Origin: Arthrobacter ipis
GTDB taxonomy: Bacteria; Actinomycetota; Actinomycetes; Actinomycetales; Micrococcaceae
Reading direction: 5' to 3'
Assembly: GCF_014694315.1 (NCBI RefSeq)
Contig: NZ_JAAOXD010000003.1
Span: forward strand, 462,919 to 526,918
Length of the DNA stretch: 64,000 nucleotides
Under the pieces are notes generated by a model, which was given only the letters and a program-made list of their open reading frames with translations, had not been told where the DNA came from and ran no database searches. Numbering within the stretch: the first letter of the stretch is position 1; every line of letters starts with the position of its first letter. The translations under genes and the position numbers were made by a program. Positions 56,183 through 64,000 of this stretch are shown piece after piece.

Positions 56183-57193
56183 ATGCGCGGAATGAGCGCA
56201 CTGCGCGTGGCCGCAGTAGCCGCAGGCATCGCCCTGATGGCGTCCGGCTGCGGAGCTACCGGCAAGACTGCCGCCGGCCCCTCCACGAGCGGAGCAAGCA
56301 CCGCACCCCTCGCCGGGCTTCGCATCATGGTGCCGAACACGCCCGGCGGCGGCTACGACACCACGGCGCGCGCCGCGGCGAAGGTACTCGAGGACGAGAA
56401 GCTTGCCACCAACCCCGAGGTCTTCAACCTGGCCGGCGCCGGCGGCACTGTTGGCCTGGCCCGCATCGTCAACGAAAAGGGCAACGGCGACCTCGCCATG
56501 CTCATGGGCCTTGGCGTCGTCGGCGCAAGCTACACCAACAAGTCCCAGTCGAAGCTGACCGATACCACCCCGCTGGCCCGGCTCATCGAAGAGCCCGGCG
56601 CCATCATGGTGTCCAAGGACTCGCCGTACAAGACCATCGACGATCTGGTGACGGCGTGGAAGAAGGACCCGTCCAAGGTCAGCGTCGGCGGCGGCTCCTC
56701 GGCCGGCGGTCCGGACCACCTCCTGCCGATGCAGCTTGCCGGTGCCGTGGGCATCGATGCCAAGAAGGTTAACTTCGTTTCCTACGATGGCGGCGGCGAT
56801 CTGCTTCCGGCAATCATCGGCAACAAGCTGGGCTTCGCGGCTTCCGGCGCCGGTGAATACATCCAGCAGATCAAGGCCGGCGATATCCGGGTCCTGGCAA
56901 CCAGCGGCGAGAACCGCCTTGAAGGAGTTGACGCCCCCACGCTCAAGGAATCCAAGATCGACCTGGTCTTCAGCAACTGGCGCGGCATCGTGGCCCCTCC
57001 CGGCATCAGCGACGCCGACCGCGACGCCCTGATCGCCACGCTGGAGAAGATGCATGAGTCAGCATCATGGAAGGAAACGCTGAAGACGCGCGGCTGGACC
57101 GACGCCTTCGTCACGGGTGACGAATTCAAGTCCTTCCTCACCGACCAGGACAAGCGCGTTGCCGACGTCCTGACGAAGCTCGGCCTGGCGTGA
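56183..57193 (+). CDS. tctC: Tripartite tricarboxylate transporter substrate-binding protein
   Basis: The 336-residue lipoprotein has a signal with lipobox MASGC ending at Cys23, then the TctC (Bug) fold: PNTPGGGYDTTARAAAKVL, VFNLAGAGGTVGLA, GLGVVGA and the KKDPSKVSVGGGSSAGGPDHL block. It captures a carboxylate outside the membrane for TctAB. The ATG at 56183 follows AAGAGGAA; the upstream frame to 56060 would cross the direct repeats. Its stop overlaps the tctB start by four bases. Expression is probably controlled by the divergent CitAB pair. Confidence 0.94.
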   Translation: MRGMSALRVAAVAAGIALMASGCGATGKTAAGPSTSGASTAPLAGLRIMVPNTPGGGYDTTARAAAKVLEDEKLATNPEVFNLAGAGGTVGLARIVNEKGNGDLAMLMGLGVVGASYTNKSQSKLTDTTPLARLIEEPGAIMVSKDSPYKTIDDLVTAWKKDPSKVSVGGGSSAGGPDHLLPMQLAGAVGIDAKKVNFVSYDGGGDLLPAIIGNKLGFAASGAGEYIQQIKAGDIRVLATSGENRLEGVDAPTLKESKIDLVFSNWRGIVAPPGISDADRDALIATLEKMHESASWKETLKTRGWTDAFVTGDEFKSFLTDQDKRVADVLTKLGLA

Positions 57194-57693
57194 CCTCCTT
57201 GGCCTCCCGCCTCAAAGGCCGCTCCGAGCTGGGCGTCGCAGCCCTGCTCGGGGCGGTCGGCGCCCTGGTCCTCATTGACGCAGCGCGCCTGGTTGTGCCG
57301 TACTCCCAGTCGGATCCGGTGGGCCCCAAGGCCCTGCCGATCATCGTGGGAGGACTCCTGCTCATCTGCGCCGTGCTGCTGGCAGTGAACGTTCTCCGGG
57401 GCGGACGCGGTGAGGCCGAGGCCGGCGAGGACGTCGACCTGACCCACCCGAGCGACTGGAAGACCGTCCTGCCTCTGGCCGGCGCCTTCATCGCCAACAT
57501 CCTGCTGATCGACTGGGCCGGCTGGGTCATCTCCGGAACGGTGCTCTTCTGGGGCAGCGTTTGGGCGCTCGGAAGCCGACACTATGTCCGCGACGGACTG
57601 ATCTCCCTGGCTCTGGCGCTCCTGACCTTCTACGGCTTCTACCTCGGCCTGGGCATTGCCCTTCCCGCCGGGCTCCTTGAAGGGATTCTCTAG
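57190..57693 (+). CDS. tctB: Tripartite tricarboxylate transporter small membrane subunit
   Basis: The 167-residue protein has four membrane helices (about residues 16-32, 44-66, 92-115 and 128-155), the usual TctB topology, with DAARLVVPYSQSDPVGPKALPIIVG after the first. It starts with GTG overlapping the tctC stop and ends immediately before the tctA ATG, so the three genes are one transcript. Confidence 0.92.
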   Translation: MTSLASRLKGRSELGVAALLGAVGALVLIDAARLVVPYSQSDPVGPKALPIIVGGLLLICAVLLAVNVLRGGRGEAEAGEDVDLTHPSDWKTVLPLAGAFIANILLIDWAGWVISGTVLFWGSVWALGSRHYVRDGLISLALALLTFYGFYLGLGIALPAGLLEGIL

Positions 57694-59382
57694 ATGGACG
57701 TCCTGTCCTCACTCATGGACGGGTTCGCGACCGCGCTGACCCCCATGAACCTCCTGTACGCCCTGATCGGCGTCATCCTGGGCACCGCCGTCGGCGTCCT
57801 GCCCGGCATCGGCCCGGCCATGACTGTGGCACTTCTGCTCCCGGTGGCCACCGTCCTTGAACCGACCAGTGCGTTCATTATGTTTGCCGGCATTTACTAC
57901 GGCGGCATGTTCGGCGGTTCCACCACCTCGATCCTGCTTAACACCCCCGGCGAATCGTCCTCGGTGATCACCGCCATCGAGGGCAACCTGATGGCAAAGG
58001 CCGGTAAGGCGGCCCAGGCATTGGCGACGGCGGCCATCGGCTCGTTCGTCGCCGGCGCCATCGGCACCTCGCTCCTTGTGGTCTTCGCGCCGATCGTCGT
58101 GCAGTTCGCTGTGAGCCTTGGCGCCCCAAGCTACTTCGCCATCATGGTCCTGGCCCTGCTCGCCGTCACCGCCGTCCTGGGCTCGTCCAAGCTGCGCGGC
58201 TTCGCCTCCCTTGGACTCGGTCTGGCAATCGGCCTCGTTGGCCTCGACTTCGTCTCCGGCCAGGCCCGCCTCACCTTCGGCCTGCCGCTGCTCTCCGACG
58301 GCCTCGACGTCGTCGTGATCGCCGTGGCGATCTTCGCCGTCGGTGAAGCCCTGTGGGTGGCGGCGCACCTGCGCCGCACCCCGCTGCAGATCATCCCGGT
58401 CGGCAGGCCGTGGATGGGCAAGGAGGACTGGAAGCGGTCCTGGAAGCCGTGGTTGCGCGGCACTGCCCTCGGTTTCCCCTTCGGTGCGCTGCCCGCCGGC
58501 GGCGCGGAGATCCCCACCTTCCTCTCTTATGTGACCGAGAAGCGGCTGTCCAAGCACCCGGAGGAGTTCGGCAAGGGCGCCATCGAGGGCGTCGCCGGGC
58601 CCGAGGCAGCCAACAACGCGGCTGCAGCCGGCACCTTGACCCCGATGCTGGCCCTTGGCCTGCCGACCAACGCCACCGCCGCCGTCATGCTGGCCGCGTT
58701 CACCCAGTTCGGCATCCAGCCGGGGCCGCTGCTGTTCCAGAACGAGGGTCCGCTGGTGTGGGCACTGATCGCCAGCCTGTTCATCGGCAACTTCCTGCTG
58801 CTGCTGGTCAACCTCCCCCTGGCCCCGGTCTGGGCGAAGCTGCTCCGGCTGCCGCGCCCCTACTTGTACGCCGGCATCCTCTTCTTCGCCACGCTGGGCG
58901 CCTACTCGGTGAACCTGCAGGCGTTCGACCTGATGCTTCTGCTGGTCCTGGGCGCCCTCGGCTTCATGATGCGCCGCTATGGGCTGCCTGTCCTGCCGCT
59001 CATCCTCGGCGTGATCCTGGGGCCTCGCCTCGAAAAGCAGCTCCGCCAGGCGCTGCAGCTGAGCGCCGGCGACGTGTCCGGCCTCTGGAACGAGCCGGTC
59101 GCCGTCGTGGTCTACGTCATCGTGGCACTGGTACTCCTCTGGCCGCTGGCGGCACGGATCTGGCGTGCCCGGCGTCCCCGGACTGGCGGACTCGTCGTGG
59201 CCGGCGGACCTGCTGTGGACGGACCCGCTGCCGGGCCCGCTACCGCACCCTCAGTCGCGGCGCCTGCTGCCCCGGCCGCCGTCGAGGGCCCTGCTGTTGA
59301 GGCACCCGCTGATCGGGGGCCTGATGCGGGCCGCCGCCGCGCGGACGCCGCCCATGCCAACCACGGACAGGAGAAATCATGA
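57694..59382 (+). CDS. tctA: Tripartite tricarboxylate transporter large membrane subunit
   Basis: The 562-residue permease has about eleven to twelve helices and the TctA blocks [43 protein letters not shown] and [32 protein letters not shown]. Family members are about 500 residues; the last 60 residues here are an Ala/Pro/Gly-rich low-complexity tail after the final helix ([21 protein letters not shown] and on). The ATG follows the tctB stop directly, and its stop overlaps the universal stress gene by four bases. Confidence 0.94.
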   Translation: MDVLSSLMDGFATALTPMNLLYALIGVILGTAVGVLPGIGPAMTVALLLPVATVLEPTSAFIMFAGIYYGGMFGGSTTSILLNTPGESSSVITAIEGNLMAKAGKAAQALATAAIGSFVAGAIGTSLLVVFAPIVVQFAVSLGAPSYFAIMVLALLAVTAVLGSSKLRGFASLGLGLAIGLVGLDFVSGQARLTFGLPLLSDGLDVVVIAVAIFAVGEALWVAAHLRRTPLQIIPVGRPWMGKEDWKRSWKPWLRGTALGFPFGALPAGGAEIPTFLSYVTEKRLSKHPEEFGKGAIEGVAGPEAANNAAAAGTLTPMLALGLPTNATAAVMLAAFTQFGIQPGPLLFQNEGPLVWALIASLFIGNFLLLLVNLPLAPVWAKLLRLPRPYLYAGILFFATLGAYSVNLQAFDLMLLLVLGALGFMMRRYGLPVLPLILGVILGPRLEKQLRQALQLSAGDVSGLWNEPVAVVVYVIVALVLLWPLAARIWRARRPRTGGLVVAGGPAVDGPAAGPATAPSVAAPAAPAAVEGPAVEAPADRGPDAGRRRADAAHANHGQEKS

Positions 59383-59771
59383 GCATCATTGTCGGCTACA
59401 TCCCCACGGCCGAGGGCACCGCAGCCCTGGACCGCGCCATCACCGAGGCGCAGAAGAGCCAGAGCCGGCTGGTTATCATCAACTCCTCCCGGGGAGACGC
59501 CATCGTTGACAAGCGCTACGCCCAGGCTGAGGACATGTCCGCCTTGACGGCGCGGCTGGAGCGGGAAGGGATTGAGCATCTGGTTCTGCAGCCGGTGCGC
59601 GGCAACGATGCGGCCAACGAGGTGCTGGAGGCGGCGGAGAAGTACCGGGCTGACCTTATTGTGATCGGCCTCCGGCGCCGCACTCCCGTGGGCAAGCTGA
59701 TCATGGGCAGTGCTGCGCAGCAGATCCTGCTGGAGGCATCCTGCCCGGTGCTGGCCGTCAAGGCCAGCTGA
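59379..59771 (+). CDS. Universal stress protein (UspA family)
   Basis: The 130-residue protein has the Usp alpha/beta fold, starting [21 protein letters not shown] and ending with the ATP-binding-type segment [31 protein letters not shown], where the usual second glycine is arginine. ATG overlaps the tctA stop by four bases, so it is cotranscribed with the citrate-type transporter, a known association for Usp proteins. A strong terminator follows. Confidence 0.92.
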   Translation: MSIIVGYIPTAEGTAALDRAITEAQKSQSRLVIINSSRGDAIVDKRYAQAEDMSALTARLEREGIEHLVLQPVRGNDAANEVLEAAEKYRADLIVIGLRRRTPVGKLIMGSAAQQILLEASCPVLAVKAS

Positions 59772-59802
59772 TCCCATAACCAGGCACCACTCGACTAGCC
59801 TC

Positions 59803-59844
59803 AAGAGGTAGGGGCCCGCACCGGCGGGTTCCTGCCTCTTTTGG
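59803..59844 (+). terminator. Terminator of the tctCBA-usp operon
   Basis: A 17-bp stem with three G-U wobble pairs (59803-59819 with 59824-59840; arms starting AAGAGG and ending CCTCTT) and a 4-base loop is followed by TTTTGG. Confidence 0.85.
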
Positions 59845-59864
59845 TCTTAAGGCAGAAGGACAGC

Positions 59865-60824
59865 ATGCACCAGCTCGCGATTCTCGACGACTACCAGCGC
59901 GTGGCCCACAGCTTCGCCGACTGGGGCTCCCTCGAACAGCGTGGCGTCGACGTCAGGGTGTTCAACCAGCACCTCGCCACTGAAGCTGAGGTTGTGGAGA
60001 CCCTGCAGGAAGCCAGCATCGTCATTGCCATGCGGGAGCGAACGCCCTTTCCCGGCCGGGTCCTCGAAAAGCTGCCCCGGCTGAAACTGCTCGTCACCAC
60101 CGGCGCCGCCAATGCCTCGATCGACGTGGAGGCAGCTTCACGGCTGGGAATCACCGTCTGCGGAACGGGCGGCTCCCCCACCGCCGCGCCCGAACTGACG
60201 TGGGCGCTGCTGCTGGCATTCGCCCGGAACCTGACACAGGAGGAAGCCAGCCTGCGCAACGGGCGCTGGCAGACCGGCGTCGGCTTCGAACTGTCCGGCA
60301 AAACCCTCGGCATTGTGGGGCTGGGGAAAATCGGAACGCGCATCGCCGGCTACGGCCGGGCCTTCGGGATGGAGGTGCTGGCCTGGAGCCAGAACCTGAC
60401 CGAAGAGGCCGCCACGGCGGCAGGCGCCCGGAAGGTCGGCAAAGACGAGTTGTTCCGGGAGTCCGACGTCGTGTCCCTGCATCTGCGGCTGTCGCCGCGT
60501 TCGGAGGGAACAGTCGGTGAACGTGAACTGCGGCTGCTCGGCCCGGACGGCGTGCTGGTGAATACTGCCCGCGGTCCCCTGGTGGACCAGCAGGCGCTGG
60601 TCACCGCTCTGTATGAGGGGTGGATCCGCGGAGCGGCGCTGGACGTGTTCGACCAGGAACCGCTACGCGCCGGCCATCCCCTCCTCGGGGCGCCCCGGAC
60701 CCTGCTGACTCCGCACCTGGGATATGTGACCGACGCCAGCTACCGGGCCTTCTTCGGCGGCGCGCTCGAGGACGTCACGGCGTGGCTGGCCGGCTCCCCG
60801 ATCCGGGTGCTCACCCCCAACTAG
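59865..60824 (+). CDS. D-2-hydroxyacid dehydrogenase family protein
   Basis: The 319-residue protein has the Rossmann motif GIVGLGKIGTRIAGYGRAFGM (about residues 148-168), substrate-binding NTARGPLVDQQAL, the Arg/Glu/His catalytic pattern with HLRLSPRSEGTVG and a final HLGYVTDASYRAFF in which the His acts as acid. Related proteins include phosphoglycerate and hydroxypyruvate reductases; the exact acid is unknown. The ATG at 59865 follows AGAAGGA; a start at 59841 is rejected. Its stop codon lies in the first bases of a 60-bp palindrome. Confidence 0.92.
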   Translation: MHQLAILDDYQRVAHSFADWGSLEQRGVDVRVFNQHLATEAEVVETLQEASIVIAMRERTPFPGRVLEKLPRLKLLVTTGAANASIDVEAASRLGITVCGTGGSPTAAPELTWALLLAFARNLTQEEASLRNGRWQTGVGFELSGKTLGIVGLGKIGTRIAGYGRAFGMEVLAWSQNLTEEAATAAGARKVGKDELFRESDVVSLHLRLSPRSEGTVGERELRLLGPDGVLVNTARGPLVDQQALVTALYEGWIRGAALDVFDQEPLRAGHPLLGAPRTLLTPHLGYVTDASYRAFFGGALEDVTAWLAGSPIRVLTPN

Positions 60825-60878
60825 GTAGCAGCTCAGGGCGTTCCCAGCCCTGAGAATGCCCTGAACTGCTACCTAGTT
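60819..60878. repeat. 60-bp palindromic repeat, copy B
   Basis: Perfect 13-bp outer arms AACTAGGTAGCAG (60819-60831) and complement (60866-60878), a two-base bulge, then inner arms CAGGGCGTTC/GAGAATGCCCTG around CCAGCCCTGA. It is 87 percent identical to 16365-16424 and likewise lies between two convergent genes. Its first six bases contain the stop codon of the upstream gene. Confidence 0.93.
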
Positions 60879-60884
60879 GACCAT

Positions 60885-63584
60885 TTAGCCGCCGAGCGTG
60901 ACGGTGCCGGCGTCGCCGTCGACCTTGACCTGCTGTCCGCTGGACACGCGCTGGGTGGCCACGCCCGTTCCCAGGACGGCGGGGATGCCGTACTCCCGGG
61001 CGACGATCGAGCTGTGGCTCAGCGGGCCGCCAACGTCCGTGACGACGCCGGACGCCATCGCAAACAGCGGCGTCCAGGCGGGGGTGGTCATGCGTGCCAC
61101 CAGCACCTCGCCTGGCTGCATGGTGGCGAAGTCGTCGGGGCCGTGCAGCAGCCGGGCCGGTGCGCTCACGTGCCCGGTGCTGGCGCCAACTCCGGTGATG
61201 ACGTCCCCCGCCTGTTGCTGGGTCCGTGCGGGCATCATGCTGCCAAACGCACGTTCCATCCAGCGGCTTTCGGGCAGCAGCTGCGGGGCCGCTGCTTTCC
61301 GCTGGCCCCGCCACAGCATCTTGCGCTGCTCAACGGCCTCTGCCCGCACGGGCCGGTCCGTGCCGGTGATGGCCGCGCCGGGCGTAGCCAGCCCGAAGTC
61401 GACGGCGTTGCGGAGTTCGTCCAAGCGTAGCCAGAAGATGTCGGACGGCGCGGCGATGACGCCCGAGGCCGTGAGCCGTTCCCCCAGTTCCAGCAGCATC
61501 CGGCGCATCAGCGGCCAGGCCAGTCCGACGTCGGCCAGTGCGTCCTCACGGACGGGCGCCGCCTTCTGCGCCCAGCGCAGCAGCTTACGGAAGACGGCGC
61601 GGCGGCGCGGCCCCAGCCTGGCGCTGATCAGCCGGCATTGCTCCTCCCGCCGGTCGGCAGACCGCTGCTGGCGCTGGTGCGGGTCCTTCCCCTGCCCCCG
61701 CACGAAATACCTCAGGGTCTCGAGCAGGGCAGAGGGGTCATCGGCCGGCACAGGGTTGACGAAGTCAAGGTTGTAGACGGCATGTCCGTAGCGGTCCAGG
61801 TGCCGCTGGAGGCGGGAACGCCACTCGTCCCACTGGCCCTGATCCACCCCCGCAATCCCGTCCACACCCGCCGGAGGCTCGCCGCTGCGGAGAGCTTCGG
61901 CAATGCCGGCCGCTGATCCCTCCGTGATGGCCGAGGCAAGCTGCGGCCTTTCGCGGGTCCACACCGCCAGGTCATACAGGGATTTCTCCGCTCGGATGGG
62001 CTCGCTGTCGTAGCCGATGAGGAAGACCTCCGCGGACGGGTCGCCGGGCCGCCGGACGAGCTTGTCGTAGTAGCCCCGGAACATGATCTCGCTGGTTGCG
62101 GCGATGGGGATGATGGACTGCACAGCGGTGTAATACGCCGCGCCCGCGTCCAGCAGCGCGGAAATGCCCTCAAGCAGTTCGGGAGCAGGACGGTCCGACG
62201 GCGGTTTGGCCGCCCAATACTTCACGAGCCCGCGGTACATGGGGTGCGAGTGGTCGCGCCATCCCTTGATTCCCATGTTGGCCTTGCCCTGGGCCAGCGC
62301 CCGCATCGCCGTCAGCGATTTGCCCATGACCCGCCGCATCCCGGCGTTGTTGTAGTAGTAGTACGCGTAGCCGTTGACCGTGGGCAGCGAGACGTCCCCG
62401 GGCCGCACCACGCTCTTGGCGAATGCCTCGTTGAGCAGCGCGTTCAGCGACCGCACCACGGCGCCGTCGATGAGGTCGGCGAACAGGGGCGATAACGGGT
62501 CCGGCAGCTGCTCGACGATGCTGGCCCGGAAGTACATCCCGTTCGGATAGGGCAGCGGCCACTCCGTCGGAGCGTCGGCCGAGGGCTCCGGCAGCGCGGT
62601 GATGGGACGGGCCTGCAGGATGAAGAAGTCCCCTGCCGCCTGCGCCCACTCGATGTCCTGCGGCACCCCGAAGTGCTGCGCAATGGCCGTTCCCTGCCGG
62701 GCAAGTGCGGCCGCCGCGTCGTCGTCGAGCACGGCCACCCGGCGTTTATCTTCAGGCACCGGCTGCTCCCTGGTACCTGTTCCGTCGTAGACCGTCATGA
62801 CGTCCTTGTCCGCTGTCCGGCGCTGCCCTACCCGGCCCGTCGCGGCATCCACTACGACGTCGTCCGTGGTGACGGCCCCGCTAACCACTGATTCACCCAG
62901 CCCCCAGGCGGCGCTGATCACTATCTCGTCGCGGCGGCCGGTGGCGGGGTTGGCGGTGAACAGCACGCCGGCGGCCGCCGCGTCGACCATTTCCTGGATC
63001 ACCACCGCGAGGCGGACCGTGGACGAATCAAAGCCGTTCTGTGCGCGGTACGCCATGGCGCGGCCATTCCATAGCGACGCCCAGCAGTTGATGACGGCGG
63101 CGGCGACGGCGTCTGGCCCGGAGACGTTCAGATATGTGTCCTGCTGGCCGGCGAAGCTGGCCGAGGCGAGGTCCTCCGCGGTGGCCGAGGAGCGCACCGC
63201 AACCCGCGCGGCGTAGTCGCCGCTGGACTCTGCACCGTCCTCTTCGCCTAGGTCCGCCGCCTGGTGGCTCAGCCGCCCGTACGCAGCGCGGAGTTCGGTA
63301 CCAATCTCCTCGGGCATCGTGCTGTCGGTGAACAGGGAGCGGATCTGCCGCGCGGCGGCCTCGTAGTCGTCGTTCGAAGCACCGGCGGGAACGGCGGCGA
63401 GCTCGAGAATGCTGCCGGCGATCCCGTTGGCGTTGACGAAGTCCTGGTAGGCCGGCGTGGTAACTACGAATCCCGGCGGCACCGGGAAACCGGCCTGGGC
63501 CAGCTCACCGAGGTTGGCACCCTTGCCGCCTGCCTCGTCCACGTCGCTGCGTCCCAGCTGGTCAAAGTCCTTGATGTAGGTCAT
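60885..63584 (-). CDS. PEP synthase / rifampicin phosphotransferase-like enzyme
   Basis: The 899-residue protein has the three-domain layout of pyruvate phosphate dikinase relatives: an ATP-grasp domain (about residues 1-335; AGGKGANLGELAQAGFPVPPGF and VRSSATAEDLASASFAGQQDTYL in pieces), a long middle domain (about 350-775) and a C-terminal swivelling phosphohistidine domain (about 790-899) with the His at about 857 in GGPLSHSSIVAREYG. It lacks the PEP-binding TIM barrel, which is the arrangement of rifampicin phosphotransferase (Rph, about 870 residues). The middle domain differs enough that the acceptor is uncertain. The ATG at 63584 (MTYIKDFDQLG) is chosen; the frame runs to 63737. It is convergent with the dehydrogenase gene. 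Confidence 0.85.
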   Translation of the reverse strand: MTYIKDFDQLGRSDVDEAGGKGANLGELAQAGFPVPPGFVVTTPAYQDFVNANGIAGSILELAAVPAGASNDDYEAAARQIRSLFTDSTMPEEIGTELRAAYGRLSHQAADLGEEDGAESSGDYAARVAVRSSATAEDLASASFAGQQDTYLNVSGPDAVAAAVINCWASLWNGRAMAYRAQNGFDSSTVRLAVVIQEMVDAAAAGVLFTANPATGRRDEIVISAAWGLGESVVSGAVTTDDVVVDAATGRVGQRRTADKDVMTVYDGTGTREQPVPEDKRRVAVLDDDAAAALARQGTAIAQHFGVPQDIEWAQAAGDFFILQARPITALPEPSADAPTEWPLPYPNGMYFRASIVEQLPDPLSPLFADLIDGAVVRSLNALLNEAFAKSVVRPGDVSLPTVNGYAYYYYNNAGMRRVMGKSLTAMRALAQGKANMGIKGWRDHSHPMYRGLVKYWAAKPPSDRPAPELLEGISALLDAGAAYYTAVQSIIPIAATSEIMFRGYYDKLVRRPGDPSAEVFLIGYDSEPIRAEKSLYDLAVWTRERPQLASAITEGSAAGIAEALRSGEPPAGVDGIAGVDQGQWDEWRSRLQRHLDRYGHAVYNLDFVNPVPADDPSALLETLRYFVRGQGKDPHQRQQRSADRREEQCRLISARLGPRRRAVFRKLLRWAQKAAPVREDALADVGLAWPLMRRMLLELGERLTASGVIAAPSDIFWLRLDELRNAVDFGLATPGAAITGTDRPVRAEAVEQRKMLWRGQRKAAAPQLLPESRWMERAFGSMMPARTQQQAGDVITGVGASTGHVSAPARLLHGPDDFATMQPGEVLVARMTTPAWTPLFAMASGVVTDVGGPLSHSSIVAREYGIPAVLGTGVATQRVSSGQQVKVDGDAGTVTLGG

Positions 63585-63726
63585 GACCTCGCCGTCCCTT
63601 CTGCCCGGGAGCCGGGACCGCGGCATTGCGGCTGGTGACCCCATTACGGCGCTGCACCCTATTTTGGCACTGCACGTGATTCTGGCAATGGGGAACGCCA
63701 GCGGGAACGGCGGCCGAGGGAACAGG

Positions 63727-64000
63727 CTAGATGTCACCGCGCGGGCGCCACACCACTACAGCCTGCGAACGGGGCCGCGGCCGCTGGCCGCGCGCCAGGC
63801 TCACCACGTCACCGGCGGTGCCCGCCGCGAAGATCCGGGATTCCGCTGACTCCCGGCGGCGGGCCAGTAGGTCGGTCAGTTCGCTCACCCGGTGCTGCAG
63901 GGCAGCAACCTGGTTTTCGAGCTCCAGGATGCGTTTGATCCCCTCGAGCGAGACGCCCTCATGGGATAGCCGCTGCACCTCACGGAGCCGGTTCACGTCC
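63727..64000 (-). CDS. hspR: Heat shock repressor HspR, 3' part (gene runs off the right edge)
   Basis: The visible 90 residues are the C-terminal half of a MerR-family HspR: DVNRLREVQRLSHEGVSLEGIKRILELENQV is the family signature (helix end, then coiled coil), followed by a disordered tail. The DNA-binding N terminus lies beyond position 64000. In actinobacteria hspR is the last gene of dnaK-grpE-dnaJ-hspR, so that operon is probably to the right. It regulates the dnaK and clpB promoters through HAIR sites; none is seen here. The 142 bases between this stop and the PEP-synthase-like gene hold no recognisable feature. Confidence 0.9.
   Translation of the reverse strand, partial: DVNRLREVQRLSHEGVSLEGIKRILELENQVAALQHRVSELTDLLARRRESAESRIFAAGTAGDVVSLARGQRPRPRSQAVVVWRPRGDI

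Overview
The window comes from a high-GC Gram-positive chromosome, most likely an actinobacterium of the Arthrobacter/Pseudarthrobacter type (Micrococcaceae). Supporting evidence: a mycothiol glycosyltransferase (MshA), a CIRCE-controlled groES-groEL pair whose GroEL has a His-rich tail, an HspR fragment at the right edge, the actinobacterial alr-tsaE-tsaB-rimI-tsaD cluster, many GTG starts and strongly G/C-ending codons. No rRNA, tRNA or CRISPR was seen, and no gene-free stretch exceeds 300 bases.

Layout. 1-3.4 kb: two unrecognised overlapping genes, an ABC exporter-type half transporter and a small ORF that may be a remnant. 3.4-11.1 kb: guaB with a perfect-stem terminator, an OatA-like acyltransferase, a DUF389 membrane protein, groEL and groES with two CIRCE operators, and a small membrane protein. 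11.1-16.4 kb: a THUMP-like methyltransferase, an SdhL-type shikimate dehydrogenase homologue, a GH3 lipoprotein and a YbdK-type carboxylate-amine ligase. 16.4-22 kb: a leftward run pfkB-type kinase, alr, tsaE, tsaB, rimI, tsaD (cell wall D-alanine and the t6A tRNA modification). 22-26.7 kb: a GH4 glycosidase, mshA, fhs. 26.7-29.1 kb: accessory patch with a DUF559 gene between inverted copies of a degenerate repeat and an IS30-family element beside it. 29.1-35.2 kb: a leftward sugar operon (LacI regulator, binding lipoprotein, two permeases, secreted-type GH32 fructosidase fold without signal peptide) for sucrose or fructo-oligosaccharide use, with two perfect LacI operators. 35.3-45 kb: an Ig-domain secreted protein, a DMP19/DUF4375-like protein, a SWIM-SNF2 helicase, a small membrane protein and a SulP-carbonic anhydrase fusion. 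45-46.8 kb: two probable gene remnants (GntR/FCD, sigma region 4), a flavodoxin, a cupin. 46.9-53.6 kb: pheA, a BenE transporter, a Rieske/DUF2231 protein, a SnoaL-like protein, an ECF42 sigma factor with its DGPF (YCII) partner, an isochorismatase-fold hydrolase and a second-type adenylate kinase. 53.6-59.8 kb: a CitAB two-component system divergent from tctCBA and a universal stress protein. 59.8-64 kb: a hydroxyacid dehydrogenase, a PEP-synthase/rifampicin-phosphotransferase-like enzyme and the 3' part of hspR.

The observations most worth following up are: a 60-bp palindromic element present twice, each time between convergent genes, one copy supplying the last codons of tsaD; the DUF559 gene framed by inverted degenerate repeats; an exact ECF42-type promoter upstream of the DGPF gene; the SulP-carbonic anhydrase fusion; the decayed GntR/sigma pair; and a set of short in-frame tandem duplications in low-constraint parts of several genes.
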